This document shows, piece after piece, positions 1 to 11,612 of a stretch of 64,000 bases of DNA. How positions within the stretch are numbered: the stretch's first letter is position 1; each line of letters starts with the position of its first letter. Source of the DNA: Lichenostomus cassidix (taxonomy: Eukaryota; Chordata; Aves; Passeriformes; Meliphagidae); NCBI GenBank assembly GCA_008360975.2, contig CM039184.1, positions 37,435,797 through 37,499,796 of the forward strand. The letters are read 5' to 3'. The position numbers and the translations under genes were made by a program. Below the pieces are notes generated by a model. That model was not told the origin of the DNA. It did not search any database and was given only the letters and a program-made list of their open reading frames with translations.

Positions 1-600
1 AGGAGGGTACTGACAATAACAATATAAAAGATTGTACAAGATTCATAGCTACATATGCTTCACTGGCAACCATCTGGAAACAACATATTGAAATAAATCA
101 TATTTTCCATTGGCAGAGTAATTATAACTAGATTGCAAAGACTGTTTGAGAAAACTTTATTGAATGAAACAGTTTTAATGAAATGAACAAAACGTTAGTT
201 GCATGTAGGAGATAACATTCACGGAAACATTTTCAAAGTAAAAATAATTTGAACTGACAAAGACTCGTGAACCAGAAAGAATTGCATTACCAGTAATTTA
301 AAAGCATACAATATAGTGTTTTTTGCAAAAGAAGTACAATTATGTTTGGGGAAATGAGACCATTTGGAAGAGAAGTCCAGAACAGAACAAAGTCCTGGAA
401 GGAAGGCTTGAAAATGAATGTTGAAGGACACAAAAAGGATGCACCAATAAAAGGTAAAACTTTGTGATTCAATACATTTTGTTATTGAAAGTTTAGAAAA
501 CAGCTTCTATATATCAGATCAGCAAATTCTGTTTGTAACCTTGCAAAAAGACAAAGAAATTCAGAAATATATTTAGATCTCCATTTCTTCTGGATGAAGG
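1..600. other. AT-rich sequence with no recognised feature
   Basis: I see only short chance reading frames and no repeat-family signature here. The stretch runs into the purine tract that follows. Confidence 0.5.
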
Positions 601-890
601 GTAAAAAAAAAAAAAAAGAGAAAAAGAGAGAGAGAAGAGAAAGACAAAGACAAAGACAAAAAGAAGAAAAAGAAAAAGAAAAAAAAGGAAAAGAAAAAAA
701 AAGAAAAATAAAAAGGAAAAGGAAAAGGGAAATGGAAAAGGAAAACGAAAAGAAAAAGAAAAAGGAAAAGGGAAAAGGAAAAGGAAAACGAAAAGAAAAA
801 GAAAAAGAAAAAGAAAAAGAAAAAGAAAAAGAAAAAGAAAAAGAAAAAGAAAAAGAAAAAGAAAAAGAAAAAAAGAAAAAGAAAAAGAAA
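601..890 (+). repeat. Polypurine simple repeat, (GAAAAA)n at its 3' part
   Basis: About 290 bases contain almost only A and G on the + strand. The first two thirds are irregular mixtures of AAAAG, GGAAAA and GAGA. From about 791 the unit becomes a near-perfect GAAAAA hexamer. The tract is open in one frame as a Lys/Glu/Arg-only chain, which is a product of the repeat and not a gene. Long homopurine tracts can form triplex (H-DNA) structures and are length-unstable. Confidence 0.9.
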
Positions 891-895
891 ATTTT

Positions 896-2637
896 TATTG
901 AGGCTTGCCTTGAAAGCTAAATGATTTTAACAGAGAAAAATTATTCTAAGACTCAACTAAAATAGTGATGAAGTATGTACTGGAATAAAGAAATACAGGA
1001 AGCGAGAAACCATTATTGCTGATGTTTATATGACTGTTTATATACCAACAAAACAATAAGTGCTCTGTACTAAGTACCAATAAAGCTTTAAAAAATGCAT
1101 GCTGAACTATACTAAAAATCTGATTTTTCCATTAAATTCAAAAGACCTTGGTGTTTTTAACACCACTCATGATATTTGATGAAAATGCATCATAAATTAT
1201 AGAGTATTTTTGTAATATGATTGTGAAGTAACCTCATTACAACTCTATAGAAAAAAAAATAACAATTAATTAGGTAAGAGAGGATGGAAGTCTAAAGTGA
1301 AAGCTTTGGAGAACTTAATAAACTTAAGCCATTTGGTAATTCCATTGTAATTGAAGCAGAAATTTGCTGAATATCTCCCACCTAAACAAACCTGATGAGG
1401 AAGCAGAAGTCAATATATAACAACATATATATCAATGTATGTCAACTTGGCTATGAGAAAGTGATGCTTATTATGGCAACTAGCATAGTTTTTCTTTACC
1501 TATTCTTAAAATTTTCTTGAAAGATCTGTTGTTAATACTCCATTTGCAATAAAATCATACATGCCAGCTCCCCAAGATTCTGAGAGATTCTGCTGATATT
1601 TCAAAATTTTCCTTTGGCTCTATTTCTTAAGATCTAATTATGACTTGTATCTGTTTAATTAGTTCCCATTTTTACTACTCTATGAAATATCCACTTGAAT
1701 TCAATTTCTTCCACTCTCAATATATTATCCAGTCCGTGATATCTCAACTAAACTGCCGCTTTTTACTAATCAAAAATCTAAAAAGCCAAAATTCAAACTT
1801 CAGAAAAATATCCTGTGCTTCATTTAATTTCATTTCATTTCATTTACATTTGTCAGCAAAAAAGGTGGAAACTTCTGGATAATGGTCTTGTGTTTCGCAG
1901 TACCAACAACTCGATTCACTTAGCTTAAGAAAACTTCTTAGAAATACAGTGTATTACAAATGTTCAAAGCTAGTAAAACTCCGTATTCTAAACATATTAA
2001 CAATATTTATGCCAATAGATATGCACTCTTCCATTTTTCAGTACAGACTGTTTTGTCGGCAAAACTTTCACAGTATTTCAAACACTGCTGATATTTAAAA
2101 AATGCTGCTTCTGCTTGAAAGTACTTGCAAAGGCAGCTGTCAGTATCCTCCACAAGTTTCAGTTGGAAATAACACTTTTCCTAACTGCAGCTGTTTTCAA
2201 AAATACTGATAATAAAAGCTTGCTTTATATTTAATGGATTGATTTATTTTTAATGCCTCTGATTTAACAGTCTGCCAGACTCTTAATTTTTCAAGACATA
2301 ACTAGATTCACTTTTCTCCCTGGTTAGAATTCTTGCCCTTTGCTTGTTTTTTCCTGGGATGGCAATGAAAGAAAATCTTAGAAATAGGTTTTATCCTGGC
2401 ACAATATCTACCATTCTAAGAGTGTATTTCATCCAATATTGAAAAATGGTAAATTGCCAGAAGTTGAACCATGACACTCTAAAAAAATCCTAAATAAAGT
2501 ATGAAATTTTTTATCAAGTTACAACTATACCTTTAATGTTAAAACATATCTTATTCACACTGAAAAATAAGACACCTGTAACTGAATGCACTACAAGCAA
2601 CTAGTTGCTGTCACTCTGCACAAATAATTTAAGCTTA
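896..2637. other. AT-rich sequence with no recognised feature
   Basis: About 1.7 kb in which no repeat family, RNA gene or credible coding exon is recognised on either strand. Confidence 0.5.
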
Positions 2638-3050
2638 TGTCCTGGTTCTGGCCCAGAGAGGCTTAATTTTTGCAGTAGCTGGGAGGGGGAATGGCTAGGA
2701 CCTGGAGATTATTCTATACCACCTCATGTCATTGCTGGGCCAGGGGAAAGGGAGGAGAGGTTCCTTTTGGGGCAAGTTCGTGTGGTGGAGGAGGCAGTGG
2801 GGTATTGTCTACTGTTGGAGAATTTTGTGTGAATCGTTACTTTCTTGTATGTTGCTGTTGCTGTACATTTCCTTATCCCATTGCTGTTTCCAGCAAATTA
2901 TTCTTATCTCACGTTTTGGGCCTCATTCTCCTCTCCAGCCCTGTAAGGGGGAAGGAGGAGGAGAAAGAAGCGGAGCGAGTGAGCAGCGCATGATTTGAAG
3001 GGTCTCAGCGGGACCACTAAATTTGGGAGCACCATTCCTAAACCACTACA
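2638..3050 (+). mobile_element. Solo LTR, avian ERVL-like (class III)
   Basis: A 413-bp block begins TGTCCTGGTT and ends AAACCACTACA, the termini expected of bird ERVL LTRs, whose 3' ends read close to TTAAACCACGACA. It is flanked by imperfect 5-bp direct repeats, GCTTA on the left and GCTTG on the right, consistent with an old 5-bp target duplication carrying one mutation. Its GC-richer composition contrasts with the flanks. No internal retroviral sequence adjoins it, so it is a recombined solo LTR. Orientation is inferred from the terminal sequences; I find no clear TATA box or AATAAA. Confidence 0.7.
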
Positions 3051-4621
3051 GCTTGCACACCCACTTTATTGAGCAATTTATAAAAGCAGTGGAAATAAGC
3101 AGACCAGATAAAAGTGGGAGGAGGCATCATTAAACAGTATATTTAGCAAGTATGGATCACTTCAATATGTTACTTACTGCCTCACCTAACTTTTCCTTTA
3201 TTTTTTAATACTGGCCATTATTTGTATAACTGCACAAGTAAAAGAATCAATGAAAAAAAAGTGTTTACAGTGAGTTTAAGTTACAGGCTTCAAAAGGACA
3301 GTCTAGTTACAGGGTTCACTGTTAGAGGTCTCTGTAGAAGATAAAAGGTGAGAACAGCGGAAAAGACGCAAACACTTCAGAGACAAATCAGCTCTGTACC
3401 ACAAAGCAGAATAAAAATTAGTGATAAATTTTGAGAGTAGGAAGATATTAGTATTTAACAGAGTTCAAGGTAGTAAACAGTGAAAAACGATGAATCAGGA
3501 AAAATAATTTCTATGCTTATCATCACCAAAGCAGAAGCCTGCAAGTCTTCTTTTGCAGATGCAGAGAACAGAGCATACAGAACATGTAGGTGACTAGACT
3601 GTCTCAGAGGGGTATGTAACACTGGGAGAAGAATATGTACAAGCTACTGGAAAACATGTGACATTTCAGGCCATCAAAAAAAACAGCTTTATGTAAAAAT
3701 GGGGGTTTGCCTGTTTTACTTTTTTTTCTCATTATTTTTTTCTGTGTACGTTTTGCAAGATAAATTTTTGCTTTATCACTGAGCGTAATGATATGATAAG
3801 AATGGGAAGAGTTGCTATGTAATGACAGGACACATTCTAAAACCTGTTCTGCTCTGAAAAAAATTTAGGTTCCCACAGTATGTATTGCATATAGGTACAT
3901 AGTATCATGATATACAGAAATATATTATATGAATAGGGAATGACAGAAAGATATAAAATACCTTATTTACTTTACTGCTCACATCTTGGAATACCTGCCA
4001 TACAAAAGAAATAATTTGCACAGCCATTGTTATGGGAAACCAAATCAAAGTGTAACAAAATCTAAACTAAACATTAACATTAAGAATGCATTTTTTCTGT
4101 AGTAAACAATTTTTAGAGATTACAGGAATTCCAGGCAAGTCTTAACAAGTATTAAATCACTGAAGAAAAAAAGTTGGTAGAAGATATGAAAGAAGTTATC
4201 TAAAAATCTGATTTTTTTCCAAGCTAGAATGACAGCTATTCAAGGAAAGCTTGAGAAATTTGTCTGAATGAGAAAGCAAATGAGACTATTTTAATAGAGA
4301 TGCAAACAGAAGTTGAGAATACACAGAAAAATCAGATCCTTTAACTCAGCAAAGAGCAGCATTGACAGAATGGTAAATAAAAAGCTTCAAACATAATGAA
4401 AATTTAGTCTGGGAAATGCAAACATTTTATTGGAATGATGTAGTTCACTTTGTATTAATTTAAATCTAGAAAATATTTCAAATACATAAAAAGATATTTA
4501 ACCTATGTGTAGTTTTCTCTACTGTTATGCTCACTGTTCCACTGTCTTTTTGGGTCTTAAAGTTGATGGTCTGGGAAGGGAGTATTGTGAACCATGAAAA
4601 TCCCAAGTTCATTCACCAGAG
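3051..4621. other. AT-rich sequence with no recognised feature
   Basis: No repeat family, RNA gene or plausible exon is recognised between the ERVL LTR and the next solo LTR. Confidence 0.5.
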
Positions 4622-4627
4622 GAGTAT

Positions 4628-5022
4628 TGCAGCAGTGAGGCCTCAAAAGCAGCCTCCCCCACACTGCCTGGTGGGGGGCTGCCCCCGAGCCCAAACACGC
4701 CAGGAAGGCACTCAGCATCCGCGAGCTGTGAGGCTGTCCAGACATGGTCCTTTGCAGAATCGTGACAGGTCAAAAAAGGCAGGCTTTCCATTCCAGGTTT
4801 CCAGGTGGTTTATTAGGGTCAGAAGGGGGCGATTGGGTGGTGGGGGAGAGGGGAGGAGAGGCGGGGAAGGGTGTGGGGCCCATGGGAGCCGGAATCGAAA
4901 GGGCCAGTTCCGGATCCCGCAGGGGCTTATCAGGCGGGGCCGGGGGGCGGTGCTGACTCACATGAGCCAGTCAGGGACAGCCAGAGGGGAGGGGCCAGGG
5001 AAGGGGAAAATGCACTACAACA
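4628..5022 (-). mobile_element. Solo LTR, class II-like, minus orientation, 6-bp target duplication GAGTAT
   Basis: A GC-rich 395-bp block runs TG...CA between perfect 6-bp direct repeats GAGTAT at 4622-4627 and 5023-5028. Read on the minus strand it starts TGTTGTAGTG and has a polyadenylation signal AATAAA (complement of 4809-4814), which sets the orientation. A 6-bp duplication is typical of alpha/beta-type retroviral integrases. The minus-strand start resembles that of the solo LTR at 10868-11451 (TGTTGTGGTG), so the two may be related. No retroviral internal region or polypurine tract adjoins it. Confidence 0.85.
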
Positions 5023-5028
5023 GAGTAT

Positions 5029-7837
5029 CATGCCAATAGTATCTTCTTCCTCACTTTAGCATTGCTGGGAGTCACTTTCATATGGTTGATAATATCCTCT
5101 ATGGCTTGTTCTTTTTTGGTTTGCAAGTTCGTGTTGTATCTGAATTTACAGTGTATGGTGTATATTTGCCTATTTGGAGACTTGTGTGGGTTGTGGATTT
5201 TTTTAAAATGTCTTTGCAGCCTTTAAACTGGCTTTACACAGTTCTGAACGATGCATCTCTTGATGACTGGTAATGTCCATTGGTAAGGCCCTGGGGCTTC
5301 CAATATTAGCTGGTGCCTGTACATTTGAATTTCTGGCAATCACCCCATGCCTGTAGTTGCCTATACTGCATTGTTATTTAGGGTCACAGATAGCTCTTTT
5401 TACACAGTGGAAATACTTGCTATTACTGTCTCTTCATTACAAAAGATATGTAACATGGCTTTGCACCACAAAGCTAAACAGAAGTAAGCAAAAGCTGAAA
5501 CTAGGACTATAATAATCACTTGTCATTAGATCATTGCTATTACAACCTAAGACAGCTCCAAGCTGGTCAAGACCAGTGTGTTTGAAGTCTGTGTTGTTAG
5601 CTTAACATAAATCCTGTAAGCCTGTTACAACTGCACCTCAATACTCCCTGGGTTACAAGGCTATGCTTGTGCACTTGTCAAAACAGCAAAGGTCACTACC
5701 AGTGAAGGAGATAACAGGAACAAGGAGAGAAACACTAGCAGCCTTCTCCCCTCAGGAATTGGCTCTCAGTGCTGGAAGTGTCACCTACTGCTATATTGCA
5801 TTGCACTCAGAAGTGTGACTGCAGCTGAATGTGAAGAAATTAATTTCAGAAAGAAAAAGCAGGGGGGGTCGGGTTCAGGAAAATTCTTTATAACTTGTTT
5901 TTCTGGCCAGGGAGACCTATAAACCAACACAAAATAGAGAGACTGCACTATCACAAAACTGGGGTTTTGCTGCAATGCAGAATAAAATTTCCAAAGTTAT
6001 AGCTAATTTGGCTTTACTAACAGCTTCAGCATTAAATATGGCAAACCTAAAGTTAGAATTTTTGACACTAGCACACGTGTGCTTTGGCAGTAGAGGGATG
6101 GTCTTACACTTCCTTCTAATTCTCCAATCTGACTACTTTATTGCATCTCTTATAATTGTACCATAACAAAGACTTACTCAAATGAGAAATCCATCAAAAC
6201 TTCACAGTAAAAGTGAATAAAGAATTACAAATGTGCATTGGAAATATTTAGCCAGAAACTATTTAATTCTTAGGAACTGGTTGAATTTGGTAAACTCTGA
6301 GATAATTAGGCTAATTACAAAGAATGTATCATAATCTTATAAAAGATGATTTACCTTTGATGGGTTTGTTTCATCATGTAAAAAATAGTAATCTCTTCAT
6401 ATATTTACTCCTCAAGATGTTGATTTTTTTGTCTGACAATTTTAAAACTGACCCTTCTGTTTCTGGAAAAAAAATGATTTGCCACAAAAATGCACAGTAT
6501 TTGTTCAATTTTGAACACACAATTATATTTTGTGAAACTTTAATGCTAACGCTGACTAAAGACGACTCCTTTTAGTTCTTTCAAGAATCATATACATCCC
6601 TAGAAAGACCTGTTAAACTTGATACATGAATTTACTTTCACTCCAACCAATTTTAAGGTGATTGTGACTAGTCATTACAAAAATACAGCTCTAAAGTAAA
6701 AGCATATTCCCCAAACCTTGTCAGTCATATTTTGCAGACACAGATTTGGGTGCCAGTAAATTCCACAACCTGCAACATCTTCTAACTTTTCATGTCAGAG
6801 CTATGGACAACACTTCAGTGCTCTGCATACCCATAAACACTGTTCAGTATGCATAATCATGAAACATGGCCATACTGAAATATGGCACTTAGGGTTTTTT
6901 CCATCTTTTTCCTTTGGACCTCATTGCTTTTCTGTCTTTTGTTGTTATCTTAGCTCTGGTTTTATTTTCTGTTTTTTCTTACTCCTCCTGAGCCCTTATT
7001 GTCGTTCAACTTACATTTTAAATTGTTTCATTTGTTAAGATAGTGGAAGCTTATTTATCATTTATTCAAATGACTATATGAATTATCATACTCTAGAACA
7101 ACAACTACATCATCATCCTCACTTGTATAATACTGAAAGTTATTTCAAATGTATGTGCAATAATTTTCCTCCCACCCCAGAGACTTGGTTATTCATAGAG
7201 TGCTGTACCTTCAAAGACATACAGTGTGATTGAATATGTTGTGAATCATTTATAAATTCAAAGTATGCAAGAGTTGCAATGTGATACATATGAATGTTAT
7301 CTCTGCATACACAGGACTCAGGCAATACATAAAAGCAAGAAACACCAAAACAACAAAAGCCTTTAGTACTAAATTACGTGGAATTTCTGCCATGGCAACA
7401 TTCACAATGTTGCCTTGTCAGAGCTGCCAGCAGTTTAATCTGTGGCATTCCTGGACATGGATTTCCCCCAAAACTCGAAGTTTTGTTGATGACAGGACTG
7501 GAATGCTGGTTAAATGGAGAGTAAACTTAAGTTAAAGACTAAAGCATCAATCATACCCAAAAAAATAGAGACATAATCCAGGATCTTTTTTTAAATAACA
7601 GCTAAAATTGAAACAAAAAGCCCAGTAGGAAGGCTGAACTATGTACAGCACTAGCTCTGACAAAAAATCCTTCTCATGTGTATTAATGAAGCTTGATCTG
7701 GCATTAGGTAAACAGTATGTCTTTATTTTAGTGGTGCTCTTTACTCAAAAAGTGTTTGTTGTTGTTTCATGATTTAATGAAAATATTTTCCAATGAAGAT
7801 TTGTATCAGCAGGCTCTAAGAAGCATTGAGGATGAAC
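5029..7837. other. Mostly unannotated sequence; weak coding-like stretch at about 5035-5520 on minus
   Basis: No repeat family is recognised. On the minus strand, short stop-free stretches between about 5520 and 5035 include a hydrophobic run (about 5516-5430) and a Lys-rich tail ending in TGA just right of the solo LTR. They are broken by stops, have no ATG-led frame of useful length, and a second frame of the same strand is equally open. I do not call a gene. From 5530 to 7837 I see nothing. Confidence 0.35.
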
Positions 7838-7928
7838 TTGTGTATGGCCAGGGCTTGGACTTGATGATCCTTGTGGGTCCCTTCTAACTCAGCATATTCT
7901 GTGATTCTATGATTCTGTGATTCTGTAA
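7838..7928 (+). mobile_element. CR1 LINE 3' terminus fragment
   Basis: The segment carries the end of a bird CR1 element: a GGACTTGATGATCC-type block, then GGGTCCCTTC, closing with repeated octamer-like ATTCTGTG/ATTCTATG units. CR1 copies are almost always 5'-truncated and end in such short tandem units instead of poly-A. This fragment is under 100 bp and clearly truncated. Confidence 0.85.
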
Positions 7929-8029
7929 TTGTTTTACAGAGTGGTATAGTCAGGTCTTTCTATTTTAAAATAAGTTCTTCTCAATTCCCTTACTTCTACT
8001 TTCTAAACCATTATTTTTGAAGCTACTGG

Positions 8030-8593
8030 TACCAGCAGGCTGAAGGAGATGTTTCTCCTCCTCTACCCTTTTCTCATGAGACCCCATCTGAGGAAGTGTG
8101 TACAGTTCTGGTGCCCCCAGCGTGAGAAGGCCAATAAGTCCAGAGGAGGGTCAAAAAGATAGCTGGTAGGCTGGGGAACCCCTTATGTGGAGACAGCCTG
8201 AAAGAGTTGGGGTTGCTCAATCTGAAGGAGAGAAGGCTGCAGGAAGACCTTAGAGCAGCCTTCCAGTGCCTAAAGGAGGCCTACAAGAAAGTGAGAGAGG
8301 GACTTTTTACAAGGTCATGTAGGGATGGGACAAGGGGGAATGGGTTTAAACTGAAAGACGGTAGATATAAATTAGATATTGGGCAGAAATTCCCTACTAA
8401 GAGGGTGGTGAGGCACTGGAACAGGTAGCCCAGAAAACCTGTGGGTGACACATCCATAGAAGTGTTCAAAGTCAGATTGGATTTGACCAACCTGATCTAG
8501 TGGAAGGTATCTTTGCCAAGGGCATAGGGGTTGGAACTAGATTATCTTTAAGATCTCTCCCAACCTAAACTGTTCTAGGATCCTATGATTCTA
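8030..8593 (+). mobile_element. CR1 LINE 3' fragment (5'-truncated)
   Basis: About 560 bp match the 3' part of avian CR1 as I know it. Landmarks are the GAGAGAAGGCTGCAGG block near 8226, the GGGACTTTTTACAAGG block near 8299, the AGGCACTGGAACAGGT block near 8410, and GGTTGGAACTAGATTATC near 8530, followed by CCTATGATTCT at the end. It is diverged and carries no reverse transcriptase frame. A second CR1 3' end lies just upstream at 7838-7928 in the same orientation. Confidence 0.92.
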
Positions 8594-9225
8594 AATGCCT
8601 TGCAGCAAGACCACCTGGATATTTTTCTTCAGCAGTCAGGTTGCACTTTTTCTCCCTCTACCTTGACTTCAGTTACAGGTTTTTTCTCTATGGGTGAGTG
8701 GAACTCCAAGTATTTTACAAAAATGTAGACCTCTGCTTTGCATATATTTACACACATAGACTCATATGGATATATATATATAAGATGGGTTACATAAGAG
8801 CAAGGAGTCATCCTGATGTTAAATTGACAAAATGAAGAAAAGCAGGGTGTGTAAAATTAAGCAGAACTGAAAATAAAGGTCTCCATTGGAAAGGTGCATC
8901 CACTGGAAAGTATATTATCGTCACTTGAGCATGTTTCACTCCTCCAGTGACAAGCAAATGGCTATAATTCAATATATTAAGTTCACCAAATCAGGAACAA
9001 TGCTTTGACAATGAAGATATCCAGTGAGGTGATGCATGTACTGCAAAAAGATAGTCCCACAAACAGAGAATATTGCCTTTTGACAAAAAGATAATATGTG
9101 TGTCATATGTGTTTTCTGAGCAAAAGAAACAGAATTTGTTCATAAAGGAATAAGCAACTGCCAAATTGGCTATGAAAACTTTGAATTTCATATAATCTAC
9201 CAACACCTGGAAATAAATACTGGTG
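8594..9225. other. AT-rich sequence with no recognised feature
   Basis: No gene or repeat family recognised; a short TA run occurs near 8770. Confidence 0.5.
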
Positions 9226-9384
9226 GATTTATGGGGTTTTTTTTGGTTCATTGGGGGTGTTGGGATTTTTTTTTTTTTGTTTGTGGGTTGTTTTGGGGGG
9301 CGGCATATTGTTTCATTGGTTGGTTTGGCTTGGGATTGTTTATTTGGTTGTTTGTTGTTTTGTTTGGTTGATCTTTTTTTTTTA
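9226..9384 (+). repeat. GT/T-rich low-complexity tract
   Basis: About 160 bases are nearly devoid of C on the + strand, with T runs up to about 12 and blocks such as TTTGGTTG. The overlapping open frame is compositional. It could be a diverged A-rich tract on the opposite strand; I see no parent repeat. Confidence 0.8.
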
Positions 9385-9996
9385 AAATAGTGTGGTTAAT
9401 ATATCTTACCAGTCAGAACTTGTATTTGATATGTAAAAGATGTCAGTTAGCTAATCATTTGGTATCCACAGTACATGATAAAACAAAATGATTGATGAAT
9501 TCTAAAGTGGCTTGGGTGCTGAAAAATGCATCCTTTCTTATGATATTCAGAGACATAACTCATTTTTGTATGAAGTATTTGATTACAGCTCCTGCTTTTT
9601 GGCAGATTTTTTTTTCTTAATGGTACATTTTATATGTGAAATTAATAACATGAGTTGTCATGGATAAACAAGTACCATCACATAAACTAAATGAACCAAG
9701 CTACTAAAATGCCTGGCAAATGAAAGTAAACGGTGAGTGAAAGGAAGAATCATTGCAGGAGTTAAAAACAAATGGTGTAAAAGCCTTTGGAAAGCAGTAT
9801 AGCAGAATAGCTCATATTTAGCAACCTGAAAAAACATTTGATCAAACACACCAGCACTGCGTTATACGGTCTCTTATTAGGTGTTCAAAAGTAACTTCAC
9901 AATCAGATAGAAAATTCAACATTCTGCTTATCTGTTCCTGGAACATCTTCTTTCTTCATGAAAAGACGAGTTTTAGTAATTTGTTATGCTGTTATC
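9385..9996. other. AT-rich sequence with no recognised feature
   Basis: No feature recognised between the GT-rich tract and the nested transposon cluster. Confidence 0.5.
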
Positions 9997-10235
9997 TCAG
10001 TAACTGTGGAAGAGAATGCAACTCTTTAAATCTTCCAGAGACAGTGACTCCACCACCTCCCTCAGCAATTTAAGACCATTTTCTCTCATCCTTTCACATG
10101 AGACATGACAGAAGAGACTGACTCCCACCTTGTTACAACCTCCTTTCAGGCAGTTGTAGAGAGCAGTAAGGTTTTCTCTGAGCCTTCTCTTCTCCAGGCT
10201 AAACAGACTCACTCCCTCAGCCACTCCTATTAGGA
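9997..10235 (-). mobile_element. CR1 LINE fragment, minus strand, first piece of an interrupted copy
   Basis: Read on the minus strand this matches the avian CR1 3' region: TTCTCCAGGCTAAACA-type and CCACCTCCCTCAGCA-type blocks are visible on the + strand. Its CR1 consensus order continues at 10646-10867 and again at 11452-11612, so I interpret all three as one minus-strand CR1 split by two later insertions. Exact breakpoints need alignment. Confidence 0.85.
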
Positions 10236-10645
10236 TATATAAGAGAGATGAGAAATTTTGAGGAATACATGAAGAAGGCGCAGCAATGAAGTTGTAGAAG
10301 GGATGGTGGGGAGCTGGGAATATCCAACTTCCTTATGAGAGGAAGTAGAGGGACAGGCACTGCTCTCTTCCCTCTGGTGAGCAATGACAAAACCCAAGGG
10401 AACAGCATGAAGCTGTGTCAGAGGAAATTAGGTTTAAACATTAGGAGAAGGTTCTTCACACACAGGGTGGTTGGGCATTGGAAAGAATTTCCGGGGAAGT
10501 AGTCACAACACCAAGCGTAACAGAGTTCAAATATTTGGATGACACCCTCAGAACCATGGTGGAATTTTTGGGGCTGTCCTGCGCAGAGCTAGAAGCTGGA
10601 GTTGATCCTTGTCGGTCCCTTCAAAATCATGATATTCTATGATTT
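10236..10645 (+). mobile_element. CR1 LINE 3' fragment, plus strand, inserted into a minus-strand CR1
   Basis: A plus-strand CR1 3' end has a GGAAGTAGAGGGACAGGC block, an AGGAGAAGGTTCTTCACAC block, GTCGGTCCCTTC, and a terminal TATTCTATGATTTTG. The same subfamily-like text appears in the copy at 41585-42185. Both sides are consecutive parts of a minus-strand CR1, which shows that this copy inserted later. The left boundary is uncertain by tens of bases. Confidence 0.85.
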
Positions 10646-10867
10646 TGTTATACTCTCTACTTCCTTTACCAGTTTCATTGCCCTTCTCTGGAGATGCTCC
10701 AGCACCTCAATGTCCTTTTTGAAGTGAGGGACTCAAAACTGGACAAAAGACTTGAGGCATGGCCTCACTGAGTGCCGAGTACAGAGGGATGATCACTGCC
10801 CTGGTCCTGCTGGCCACATGATCCTGGACACAGACTAAGATGCCACTGGCCCTCTTGGCCACCTGGG
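10646..10867 (-). mobile_element. CR1 LINE fragment, minus strand, second piece
   Basis: This resumes the minus-strand CR1: GCCCTTCTCTGGAGATGCTC, CCAGCACCTCAATGTCC and GTGCCGAGTACAGAGGGATG on the + strand are standard reverse-complement CR1 text. It stops at CACCTGGG, where a solo LTR begins, and the CR1 continues beyond that LTR. Confidence 0.9.
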
Positions 10868-11451
10868 TGTGGCTTCTCGCTTTCGAGTTCAGGCGGCACG
10901 CCCCGAAGCCACACAGAAAGGGCGAGCTGCCACGCTGCCACACCTGCCGGGTGTGCCCTGGTAGAGAGGCTCATTGACCGGTCTGCGGAGTCCCTGGGGG
11001 ACAGAGGCGAGCAGGAACCGAGGTGGGGCAGAAGAATGTACGACACGCAGTCTGCAGGCTTCCAGGGATTTATTTGAGGGTCTTCAGGTGAGGGTCCAGG
11101 GATGGCGAGAAGGGACGGAGAGACGGGGATGGGCTGAGGGCTGGAAGTCTGGAGGCTGCGAGCCCCGAACAGCCAGTGACAAAGGGTTATATGGGGAAGG
11201 AAAAGGGGAGTGGTTTGGTGCGCAGACCAACCGGGACAGTCAGAGGGAAGAGGGACAGGGGTACGAACCAATAGTTACATGATAGGGGAGGGTACACAAT
11301 TCAAATGAACCAATGATACACAACTCAAGAGGGAACAAAGGAGAAGTCTCTAGAAATTATTTCTTCAACCGCAGGGGCTCATGATTGGTCTGTCACAGGC
11401 CCCTGCAGCTGGTCTCTTGAGCACTAGAACTTGCAGGCATGCACCACAACA
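10868..11451 (-). mobile_element. Solo LTR, class II-like, minus orientation, inserted in CR1, 6-bp duplication CCTGGG
   Basis: A 584-bp TG...CA block splits a CR1 element and is flanked by perfect CCTGGG repeats at 10862-10867 and 11452-11457. Read on minus it starts TGTTGTGGTG and ends GAAGCCACA. It contains inverted CCAAT boxes, a TATA-like CATATAACC (complement near 11187-11194), and AATAAA (complement of 11069-11074) in the correct order, giving U3-R-U5 on the minus strand. The interrupted CR1 text matches across the empty site, so the insertion boundaries are unusually secure. The open frames inside it are chance products of GC-rich DNA. Confidence 0.92.
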
Positions 11452-11612
11452 CCTGGGCACACACTGGCTCACATCCAGCTGGCTATCAACCAGCACTCCC
11501 AAGCTCTTTTCTGTTCAACATCCCTCAAGCCAACCTTCCCCAGCCTGCAGTGCTACATGGGGCTGTTGCAATCCAAGTGCAGGACCTGGCCCTTGGCCTT
11601 ATTAAATCATGT
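11452..11612 (-). mobile_element. CR1 LINE fragment, minus strand, third piece
   Basis: CR1 text resumes after the solo LTR: CTGGCTATCAACCAGCACTC, CCCAGCCTGCAGTGCTACAT and CAAGTGCAGGACCTGGCCCT on the + strand are reverse-complement CR1 landmarks from the end of ORF2. Similarity fades after about 11612. Confidence 0.9.

Noticed and set aside
594..920. 108-codon frame rich in Lys and Glu
   Set aside because: It is the translation of the GAAAAA simple repeat and has no other coding evidence.
4628..5028. Possibility that this LTR is one end of a larger minus-strand provirus
   Set aside because: Perfect GAGTAT repeats sit on both sides and no primer site or polypurine tract adjoins it, so a solo LTR fits better.
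4527..5039. 170-codon frame on plus
   Set aside because: Crosses the boundaries of a solo LTR in antisense to its transcription; no domain.
10765..11271. 168-codon antisense frame
   Set aside because: Spans a CR1 piece and a solo LTR; GC-rich composition explains the openness.
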